Assembly (NCBI GenBank): GCA_964561095.1
Contig: CAZLNV010000012.1
Location: forward strand, 1 to 26,147
Origin: CAZLNV01 sp964561095
Lineage (GTDB): Bacteria > Bacillota_I > Bacilli_A > RF39 > UBA660
Direction: 5' to 3'
Length of the DNA: 26,147 nt
Below the pieces are notes generated by a model, which saw only the letters and a program-made list of their open reading frames with translations, did no database searches and had not been told where the DNA came from. Positions 13,978 through 20,503 of this stretch are shown here, piece by piece. The translations under genes and the position numbers were made by a program. How positions within the stretch are numbered: position 1 is the stretch's first letter; each line of letters opens with the position of its first letter.

Positions 13978-16299
13978 TTAGTCAGCAACATCTTCATTGT
14001 TATCCACATACTCTTCTTCATTCTCTTTTTTGTCAACTTCTAAAATTTCTTCTTTATCAGAACTATTTAATATTTTCTCTCGTTTACTTGGAGTTGACTT
14101 TTCCATAGACTTTGCATTTTGATCAACTTCTTTAGCAGACATCCTTGAATCAGTATTATCTGAGGCTTGCGGCTCACCATATCCTCTTACTCGAGGTTCT
14201 GAGTTAGATGCCCCTTGATTATTCGATTGCTCTTCTTGCTCCTTTTCAATCTGCTTTTGCTGTGCTATTTTAGTTTCTTGATATGAAATATCAGATGCTG
14301 CTTCAATGTCATAGCCTTGTTCTATCAATTCTCTAAATCTCTTCTCAGCAAAGGTTGGCTGTGACTCGTCTACTTCATTGTTGCTCACTGCTTCTTGAAA
14401 TTTATTCTCAGATGTATTTATATTTGAAGAAGTCTGTGTAAGCTTTGCTTCTGAATCACTAGTTGAATTATCTTTTCTGTTCAAAGATTCTCTAAATTCT
14501 CTATCTTTATTTATTGCTTCTCTAAACGCCGCTTCAGATGCTTTCACGTTTGCAGGTGCCCCCATAGCTTTTGCTTCTGGGTCACTTTTCCCAGCATCTT
14601 GCGGAGTTCCAGAAGTTCCCTGTGAGGACGTAGCAGTTTGTTGATTCTCTTTATTCTTTTCAACTGTATTTGATGCATCCACTCCAGATTCTGGGGTACC
14701 AGTCTTCTTTTCAGCATCTTGCGGAGTTCCAGAAGTTCCCTGTGAGGACGTAGCAGTTTGTTGATTNNNNNNNNNNNNNNNNNNNNNNNNNNNNNNNNNN
14801 NNNNNNNNNNNNNNNNNNNNNNNNNNNNNNNNNNNNNNNNNNNNNNNNNNNNNNNNNNNNNNNNNNATTCTTTCTTTTTCTTCCTCTGCCTTAATTGCTG
14901 CCTCGGTTGCTCTTTTGTTTTTAAGGCGATTCGATTGATGATCTACCGCATACTGTTTAAAGCTTTTTGCACTTTCTTTAGAAGATTTAACTTTCTCCCT
15001 TACTTTATCAACATTTTCTTTTCCAAAAGCACCATCAGCAATTCTATCCAGTCCTTTTGTTTTAGCTCCATGTAACATTGCCTTAACAGTTCCAGCAAAT
15101 CCAGCTTTGCCTCTTATTCCGCCAATTAAACCACCAATGCCCCCAGTTGCAAGACCTATTGCACCCCCAATTATTCCCATAGTTCTTCCTAATAGTGCTT
15201 TGCCACTATCTACTTTAACTCCAAGAACTTTTTCTGCAAGAGATGGCAATGATTTGAAAAATTTATATAACGCTATAAAAATAAGAACTAACAATATTAC
15301 TCTAAAAAATATTGGAAAAGAAGATAAATTCATGCCTCCTACATTATCAAGCCCTGATTCAACAGAACTATCGACTATATTTAATAACATCTTCATACAA
15401 TACATCATTAGATATACGATCAAATACGAAATAAATATTTTTACAAACAGCTGAATATAAGTACTCATGTATGTTCCTATATATTTTTTTAAAATTCCTT
15501 CACCTTCTTCCGGAATAATATAGGCCATTACAGCTACAGGCATTATTACTCTTAAAATCATAATAGTGAAAGCTCTCACTCCTATATCAATAGAAAATGT
15601 CACATACATCAATATTGTAAATATCCCACATGCTCCAGAAATTATAGGAAATTTATATGAAATTGGGTCTTCGGCATGTTCAACTATATTATAGAACGTT
15701 AATTCTCCATTCATTATTTCAGATTTTAAATTTGGGTGTCCTTTTTCATCGCCTCTATAATCAGGATCCGGATTTTCATAAAATGAAAAGAACAAATTAT
15801 ATGATACCCATCTTCCGCTACTTAAATATCTTCGATAATCATTATTATCTAAATCAGAAACTTCACTAGTCTCTACTCCTGTAACTATTTTTTCTATTGC
15901 AGAAGATTCTAAAATTGCATTTTGCAAATTATCCAGTAAGTCAAATATAAAATTTCCAGAAACAAGAAGGCCTATAACAACTACAATCTTTAAAACCAAC
16001 TTTGAACCACCTGACTCAGCTTTTGAGGGATCTACCAAAAATTGTAATAAGTTAAAAGCTACTATAAATAGCATTGCTACTCCAAGCAAAATTTGAATCC
16101 TTGTTGCGATTGTCGAAAGAGTTCCTATTAATGAAGAAAAATTTAATTTGCACATGACGTTAAAAAGAACATACACATATGTTAAAAGTTCATAAATAAT
16201 CCAGTCAAACCATAATGCAATAGTTTTTAAGACTGTAATCATAGTTCCACCAAGATTTTCAATAGAAAATGACGTTGTAAGCATATAGATAATATTCAT
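13978..16299 (-). CDS. VirB6/TrbL-like polytopic channel protein with a repetitive cytoplasmic tail
   Basis: The N-terminal 350 residues contain about six to seven membrane helices (about 27-50, 63-88, 103-122, 218-237, 245-262, 275-305, 329-347) with an extracellular loop of about 95 residues between the third and fourth. A glycine-rich segment (GIIGGAIGLATGGIGGLIGG, 375-394) follows. This is the VirB6/TrbL layout: the inner-membrane channel component. The rest is a hydrophilic tail of more than 370 residues, rich in Glu, Ser, Gln and Lys, with a 40-residue repeat and degenerate F-R/Q-E-A/L units. A 100-N gap interrupts it, so the true length and the frame across the gap are not known. SD AAAGGAG precedes the ATG by 6 nt. 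Confidence 0.85.
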   Translation of the reverse strand: MNIIYMLTTSFSIENLGGTMITVLKTIALWFDWIIYELLTYVYVLFNVMCKLNFSSLIGTLSTIATRIQILLGVAMLFIVAFNLLQFLVDPSKAESGGSKLVLKIVVVIGLLVSGNFIFDLLDNLQNAILESSAIEKIVTGVETSEVSDLDNNDYRRYLSSGRWVSYNLFFSFYENPDPDYRGDEKGHPNLKSEIMNGELTFYNIVEHAEDPISYKFPIISGACGIFTILMYVTFSIDIGVRAFTIMILRVIMPVAVMAYIIPEEGEGILKKYIGTYMSTYIQLFVKIFISYLIVYLMMYCMKMLLNIVDSSVESGLDNVGGMNLSSFPIFFRVILLVLIFIALYKFFKSLPSLAEKVLGVKVDSGKALLGRTMGIIGGAIGLATGGIGGLIGGIRGKAGFAGTVKAMLHGAKTKGLDRIADGAFGKENVDKVREKVKSSKESAKSFKQYAVDHQSNRLKNKRATEAAIKAEEEKERXXXXXXXXXXXXXXXXXXXXXXXXXXXXXXXXXXNQQTATSSQGTSGTPQDAEKKTGTPESGVDASNTVEKNKENQQTATSSQGTSGTPQDAGKSDPEAKAMGAPANVKASEAAFREAINKDREFRESLNRKDNSTSDSEAKLTQTSSNINTSENKFQEAVSNNEVDESQPTFAEKRFRELIEQGYDIEAASDISYQETKIAQQKQIEKEQEEQSNNQGASNSEPRVRGYGEPQASDNTDSRMSAKEVDQNAKSMEKSTPSKREKILNSSDKEEILEVDKKENEEEYVDNNEDVAD
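14592..14766 (-). repeat. Tandem 120-bp coding repeat in the VirB6-like tail
   Basis: A 55-bp stretch at 14592-14646 recurs without change at 14712-14766, a period of 120 bp or 40 codons. It encodes NQQTATSSQGTSGTPQDA twice. The second copy runs straight into the N gap, so more copies are likely. Exact identity at the DNA level indicates recent duplication or ongoing recombination. Confidence 0.9.
14767..14866. other. Assembly gap of exactly 100 N
   Basis: One hundred N in a row, the usual placeholder for a scaffold join of unknown size. It lies at the edge of a tandem repeat, so the repeat probably broke the assembly. Any residue count across it for the VirB6-like protein is nominal. Confidence 0.95.
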
Positions 16300-16318
16300 T
16301 TAGAACTCCTTTCTTATT

Positions 16319-17761
16319 TTATATTCCACATAATCCGTTTTGAATTTCAATAATTGAAAGTATAATATTAATTATTGATGGCAATATTAATAGAATTATT
16401 AATATTATGAATCTTTTAGTTAAATTTTTAGTAGCCCCCTTTATTGCAGACTCATCAGCACCACCAATTGCTTTTATATAATCAATAATTGTAAAAACAA
16501 TAAATAATGCCCCACCAGCAATTCTAATATATTTAAAAATATCTCTTAAAACGGATACAGTATCGCCTAAAGCTCCTTCACAAGTTATTTTTCCTGTCCC
16601 AACTTGATATATACCGTTAAGCCAAGCAGCAATACCATCGCCGTCATATTTTTGCAAATATGAAATATCTCCAATGTCAGTAGTCCAATATTTTAAATCT
16701 TCAGTTGAACTACCATCTTTAAATTTTGAATTGCTAACCTTCGTCCCCACGCAATAATACGCTTCAACATCTTTACTCATAGAATTAAGATTTGAGCCTG
16801 TACGATCATAATATTCCTTTGGAGACTCACAATAACCAATACATGTGGCTTCACAATCTCCCTTCATCTCGCAAAGCCAATATCTCCAGCCGTCTACTTG
16901 GCTCAAAGAAGTTTTACCTTCTAGCCCAGTGTATCCCCTTGAAGATGGAGAAAGATAATTTAAACATTTTTTATCACTGCTTAAAACAACTGGGGAATCT
17001 GGAAATTTAACTATATTGCCCAAACAGCCATTAACATTTGCGCACGAATTAAGAGTACTTATCCATCCGCTAAATAGATCATTAAACTTGCTATATTGGA
17101 ATGTCACAAGATTTTTAAGTGTTTCCCAATAAGCTCCCATAAATCCTGCTGCTTGTTCATTCACTCCAGAAAAAACAGAAGCGCTAAGTGCATAATAGTT
17201 TTTTTTCAAATTGTAATCAGTGCAATAATAAGCATAGCCATCGATTGTTTCATGGCAAGAGTTGCAATATTTTTCACACTCTGCTTTGGCATATGCCGGA
17301 TTTGCTTTTTCAAGTGTTTTTTTTATGTTTTCCATATTTCCTTCTTTAATTATTTTTTTTATGTCTTCCATATTTGCATCTTTAGGAATTGCAGTATCAT
17401 AAAATTCAGTATAATTTTCTCCTAAATCAATTCCATTTTTTATAGACCAATGTATTACCGGGAAATAAATTTTCCAAGTAGCGTTTGTTAAAGCATAATA
17501 ACTATCATTAGTATCATCATTCCCGTTTAACGCACCTATACAGTAATATATTCCTTTATTTTCTTGATTCATTAAAGGGTCGTTAATTGTGGAATAGTTT
17601 GGGTCACCAATAGTGGGGATTCCATTATGAGTAGTTGTCTCACATAGTACTCCATTCATTTGAGTTAAGACTTCGGCTGATGCATGCAAATTATCAGTGG
17701 GAAGCAAGAAAAACAGTATAATTGATATTATAAAAACCTTTATATATTTTTTCAATTTCAT
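16319..17761 (-). CDS. Cys-rich secreted protein with a C-terminal VirB2/TrbC-like two-helix domain
   Basis: The 480-residue protein has a signal peptide (about 1-28, KVFIISIILFFLLPTDNLHA), a large extracellular region with about 15 cysteines (three YYC motifs, CEKYCNSC, CEATCIGYC) and a C-terminal domain (about 400-475) with two membrane helices. That domain aligns by eye with the two neighbouring pilin-like proteins: IRIAGGALFIVFTIIDYIKA, then KGATKNLTKRFIILI and LPSI. I infer a pilin-related subunit carrying a disulfide-stabilised surface domain. The ATG at 17759-17761 is chosen because GAGGTG is 4 nt upstream; earlier ATGs overlap the SD or the promoter. First gene of the channel operon. 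Confidence 0.75.
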   Translation of the reverse strand: MKLKKYIKVFIISIILFFLLPTDNLHASAEVLTQMNGVLCETTTHNGIPTIGDPNYSTINDPLMNQENKGIYYCIGALNGNDDTNDSYYALTNATWKIYFPVIHWSIKNGIDLGENYTEFYDTAIPKDANMEDIKKIIKEGNMENIKKTLEKANPAYAKAECEKYCNSCHETIDGYAYYCTDYNLKKNYYALSASVFSGVNEQAAGFMGAYWETLKNLVTFQYSKFNDLFSGWISTLNSCANVNGCLGNIVKFPDSPVVLSSDKKCLNYLSPSSRGYTGLEGKTSLSQVDGWRYWLCEMKGDCEATCIGYCESPKEYYDRTGSNLNSMSKDVEAYYCVGTKVSNSKFKDGSSTEDLKYWTTDIGDISYLQKYDGDGIAAWLNGIYQVGTGKITCEGALGDTVSVLRDIFKYIRIAGGALFIVFTIIDYIKAIGGADESAIKGATKNLTKRFIILIILLILPSIINIILSIIEIQNGLCGI

Positions 17762-17781
17762 ACGACACCTCATTATAATCA

Positions 17782-17790
17782 ATTATAGCA
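17782..17790 (-). promoter_or_regulatory. Extended -10 promoter of the channel operon
   Basis: TGCTATAAT on the minus strand (TG at 17789-17790, TATAAT at 17782-17787) is a consensus extended -10 element. It follows the terminator directly and no good -35 is visible because the T-tract occupies that place. A second TATAAT closer to the gene touches the SD and cannot serve it. Confidence 0.5.
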
Positions 17791-17791
17791 T

Positions 17792-17820
17792 AAAAAAAAA
17801 ACACTTTAAAGTGTTTTTTT
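17792..17820 (-). terminator. Terminator after the InlB-repeat pilin-like gene
   Basis: The palindrome ACACTTTAAAGTGT (17801-17814) is flanked by A-runs and T-runs, so the stem extends in A-T pairs and ends in a long T-tract on the minus strand. It is nearly symmetric and could work in both directions. Confidence 0.75.
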
Positions 17821-17856
17821 CTAGAAAATAAATTCTATTTTAATGCAAACTTAATT

Positions 17857-18996
17857 TTATTTTTCCTGATATGTAATTATTAAATTAGTGATTACTGGAA
17901 CTATTTTTAAACCGCTAGGAGTATTCTTAATAAGCGATGAGGTCTGAAACTCTTTAATTCTTGCTGCAGGTATATATTGAGAAACAAATTCTTCCTCGCT
18001 CGGATAGATTCCTTCTTCTTGAGGTTCCTCATACTCAGTCCAATATCCACCACTTTTCGTATCATAGTTAGATGGGTTTAATTCAACTAGTATGTATGCC
18101 TTAGTAACGAGTGCTTCAGCTTCTTCAACGTCTTTTACTTTTCCCTCTAATCCACTTACTTTTACCTGCGCAGTGCCAAAAAGTAAGAACCCATTGCTAT
18201 CACACGAAGTGGAAGTAATAGTCGTACTATTGCCAACTGTTATTTTAGCCGTAAAGTTTCCTAATTTCTTACAATCGGAAATTTTTACGGGTATCTTGTA
18301 ACTATCAGTAGTTATTTTTGATTCCCAAACTGCATAAAAAATTATATTTCTAGTCAGCATAATATTCTTTATATCTGTTGAATTTAGAAGATATGTGTAT
18401 CCAGAATCATTCTTCCATCCAATTAAATCATAACCGCTTTTCGTAACTGACGGAAAACTTGGAGTCTCAATATAAGATTCATACCTTTTTGAGCTAGAAG
18501 AAGAACCAGAGTCATCTTTTCCACCTTCATATTTTAATGAAACAGTAACCATTTGGTTTCCATTTGGCCCTTTATTACTTGCTGAACCCTGATTTTCATC
18601 ACATACTCCAGGATTTTGAACATATTCAAAATCAGCAGAACATTTAGTAGGTTTTAAGACGCATTCCCCTAAATCTCCCCAATCATCCTCAAATCCAGTT
18701 ATTGATGAGAATAAAATTACTATTGATGGAATTAAAAATATAATCACCGCAATTATTGCCTTTTTTGCTAACAGCGTTGCAGCTGATTTTAATGCATTAT
18801 TATCTTGCGATGTTATAGCTTTTATTAGGTCAATAGATCCCACAACCATCAATATTATTGGCACCGCTATTTTTAAAATATATATTATTAATCCAATTAA
18901 GTAAAATGTATTTATTTTACTTTGCTCTGCACAATTATACAAAAGTGTTAATCCATTTGTTAATAATTCGTTAAAATTTAAAACATTAAAACCCAT
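17857..18996 (-). CDS. VirB2/TrbC-like membrane domain fused to an InlB-type repeat
   Basis: A 379-residue protein. Residues 1-105 are a pilin-like domain with two helices (about 31-58 and 79-98) joined by a Lys/Gln/Asp loop. LAKKAIIAVIIFLIPSIV (76-93) is nearly the same as in the next upstream gene. Residues about 149-226 match the Listeria-Bacteroides (InlB B) repeat: a Gly/Ser-rich lead, PSVTKSGYDLIGWKNDSGY, then LTRNIIFYAVWES. The remaining 150 residues look like a second beta-rich domain. InlB B repeats are common in surface proteins of Gram-positive bacteria. I infer a pilin-like base that displays an adhesin-like head. SD AAGGAG lies 5 nt before the ATG. Confidence 0.8.
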   Translation of the reverse strand: MGFNVLNFNELLTNGLTLLYNCAEQSKINTFYLIGLIIYILKIAVPIILMVVGSIDLIKAITSQDNNALKSAATLLAKKAIIAVIIFLIPSIVILFSSITGFEDDWGDLGECVLKPTKCSADFEYVQNPGVCDENQGSASNKGPNGNQMVTVSLKYEGGKDDSGSSSSSKRYESYIETPSFPSVTKSGYDLIGWKNDSGYTYLLNSTDIKNIMLTRNIIFYAVWESKITTDSYKIPVKISDCKKLGNFTAKITVGNSTTITSTSCDSNGFLLFGTAQVKVSGLEGKVKDVEEAEALVTKAYILVELNPSNYDTKSGGYWTEYEEPQEEGIYPSEEEFVSQYIPAARIKEFQTSSLIKNTPSGLKIVPVITNLIITYQEK

Positions 18997-19010
18997 AGTA
19001 TCTCCTTATA

Positions 19011-19036
19011 TAATAAAAGAGCACATATAATGTGCT
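19011..19036 (-). terminator. Hairpin between the small pilin gene and the InlB-repeat gene
   Basis: AGCACAT and ATGTGCT (19020-19036) form a 7-bp stem with a 3-nt loop, followed by CTTTTATTAT on the minus strand. The U-tract is imperfect, so this may be a leaky terminator that makes the first (small pilin) gene more abundant than the genes after it. Confidence 0.55.
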
Positions 19037-19044
19037 ACTTTATG

Positions 19045-19407
19045 CTATTTTGTTTCCCAAGTTGGTGTGTATTCGCTAATTCTAAACAATGGAGTATAGC
19101 AACCTTCATTATTATCTCTACTAAATTGTTCACCACCAATTAGTCCCATCAAAAGACCAACTATGCTTGGCAATAAAAAAATTACTACGGCTGCTACTGC
19201 CTTCTTCGCTAAACTAGATGTAGCAGTTTTAATTTCTTTATCATCTTGCTTTCCAATTGCCTGAATAAGAGTAGTTGAACCCACAATAATCAAAATAATA
19301 GGAACCACTATTTTTATGACGGTCATCACTATACCTACTAAATATAATATATCTCTTACGGAGCTTTCCTGGCAAAATTCAAATGCCAATAAATAAATAA
19401 AATTCAT
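19045..19407 (-). CDS. Small VirB2/TrbC-like pilin-like protein
   Basis: A 120-residue protein with two membrane helices (about 21-48 and 69-90) joined by GKQDDKEIKTATSSLAKKA and a short hydrophilic C terminus with one Cys. It lacks a separate cleavable signal peptide; the first helix may serve. Size and two-helix shape match VirB2/TrbC pilins and the pilin-like proteins of Mollicute and Firmicute conjugative elements. It is paralogous to the N-terminal domain of the next gene and to the C-terminal domain of the Cys-rich protein. It is first behind the strongest promoter in the window and is followed by a hairpin, as expected for a major subunit. SD AGAGGT lies 5 nt before the ATG. Confidence 0.8.
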   Translation of the reverse strand: MNFIYLLAFEFCQESSVRDILYLVGIVMTVIKIVVPIILIIVGSTTLIQAIGKQDDKEIKTATSSLAKKAVAAVVIFLLPSIVGLLMGLIGGEQFSRDNNEGCYTPLFRISEYTPTWETK

Positions 19408-19438
19408 ATTCTACCTCTTTCCTTATACTTGCAACATA

Positions 19439-19467
19439 AGTTTACTAAAATTTTCGATATTTGTCAA
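19439..19467 (-). promoter_or_regulatory. Strong sigma-A promoter of the pilin-like genes
   Basis: A perfect TTGACA (-35, 19462-19467), a 17-nt spacer and TAAACT (-10, 19439-19444) on the minus strand, 6 nt after the TadZ-like stop codon. It is the only consensus -35 that I found in the window. Confidence 0.75.
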
Positions 19468-19473
19468 CATTTC

Positions 19474-20472
19474 TTATTTAAAAGTGTCAAATAAAGTTTT
19501 CTTTTTTTCCGTATCATCTATGATAATTATCCCATTATTTATTTTATTAAAGCCTAACTTTATTAGCAGATTCATAACTTGTGGATTTGGTGTTTCTCTT
19601 TCGTTTACATTTCTTATTATGTCAAATACATTTAATTTTGATTCACTTTCAAATTGTTTTGCTTTTTCCATCGATATGCATGTTTTATTGAGCACTACTT
19701 TTTTATCTGATAGTTCAGTAAGTATGTTTGGGCTTTTATCCATTAATTTATTTAATTTAACTACACTCGGTTCAATCAAATGTAAAGTCTCTTTTATCAG
19801 TAGCTCATTTTCGTAATCGTTGACATCTACCAAAACAACATCTGGGTAAGGTTCTATTAGTAAAGTATCCATTAATTGTTCATTTTTGATGCTTATTAAA
19901 TCCTCATTATAGAAATATTTAAAATCTTCTTTATTTAGTTCAACGGCTTTAACACTATAATGACTAGATAACTCTTGATACATCATATATATTAGCGAAG
20001 TTGCTCCTGCATGTTCAGTTACATTTCTAATGCCTATTACTCTAGTTTTTGAATTATCAATAAACTTTGTTTTTACTTCTTCAAATTCAGCATATTTTTT
20101 TACTTCCTCATCCGTTTTAGGTGCTGTGATAAGTGTTAATATTTCATTTATATCAAATGTAAAATTATTTATATTTAAATTAACTATTTTAGATAAAAAT
20201 ACAGAATTATTAAATTCAGGAATATTTTCAAGTAATAATATTATTTTACTTGGTTCTAAAAATGTTACCATTTTTTTTAAATTTACAATTAAGTTTGCTG
20301 TATTCATATAATCTTTGATTGAAGTTACATCAATAATTATTTTTTCATAATAAAAATTACTAAAAGCACTAATTATCTCATCAGAATTAAACTCACCTTC
20401 TAAAAGTCCGGCTATTTCTATACCAAGCCCTTTTATATTTTCTTTATATCTATTGCCTATTACTACATTCAT
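19474..20472 (-). CDS. TadZ/ParA-like protein with a degenerate P-loop
   Basis: The 332-residue soluble protein has an N-terminal alpha/beta domain (about 1-115, receiver-like: YYEKIIIDVTS, EPSKIILLLE) and a central SIMIBI-type fold (about 140-240) in which RVIGIRNVTEHAGATSLIYM stands where ParA/MinD/TadZ proteins have KGGxGKT. The Lys of the P-loop is missing and GATS replaces GKTT. PDVVLVDVND resembles a Walker B strand. TadZ/CpaE proteins combine an atypical receiver domain with such an ATPase and place pilus or secretion machines at one site. I infer a polar or positional marker for the T4SS that may not hydrolyse ATP. SD GGAGG lies 6 nt before the ATG. Confidence 0.65.
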   Translation of the reverse strand: MNVVIGNRYKENIKGLGIEIAGLLEGEFNSDEIISAFSNFYYEKIIIDVTSIKDYMNTANLIVNLKKMVTFLEPSKIILLLENIPEFNNSVFLSKIVNLNINNFTFDINEILTLITAPKTDEEVKKYAEFEEVKTKFIDNSKTRVIGIRNVTEHAGATSLIYMMYQELSSHYSVKAVELNKEDFKYFYNEDLISIKNEQLMDTLLIEPYPDVVLVDVNDYENELLIKETLHLIEPSVVKLNKLMDKSPNILTELSDKKVVLNKTCISMEKAKQFESESKLNVFDIIRNVNERETPNPQVMNLLIKLGFNKINNGIIIIDDTEKKKTLFDTFK

Positions 20473-20489
20473 TTTATTCCTCCATAAGT

Positions 20490-20498
20490 ATTATAACA
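20490..20498 (-). promoter_or_regulatory. Extended -10 element before the TadZ-like gene
   Basis: TGTTATAAT on the minus strand (TATAAT at 20490-20495, TG at 20497-20498), 18 nt before the start codon and just after the sortase stop. No good -35 is visible. Read-through from the sortase gene is also likely, as no terminator separates them. Confidence 0.4.
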
Positions 20499-20503
20499 TA
20501 TTT

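Noticed and set aside
14592..14766. Possible CRISPR-like direct repeats
   Set aside because: Only two copies, a 120-bp period that is a multiple of three, and in-frame coding in a protein tail; no cas genes are present.
15107..15454. Plus-strand open frame over the VirB6-like gene
   Set aside because: It is the antisense shadow of the glycine-rich and membrane region (hence its Pro-rich start), with no SD or promoter.
17771..17779. TATAAT just before the Cys-rich gene as its -10 box
   Set aside because: It abuts the SD, so transcription would start after the SD; the TGCTATAAT nine bases further upstream is better placed.
6984..20472. Integrative conjugative element with visible ends
   Set aside because: I found no integrase, relaxase, tRNA target or flanking direct repeat within the window, so an element boundary cannot be supported.
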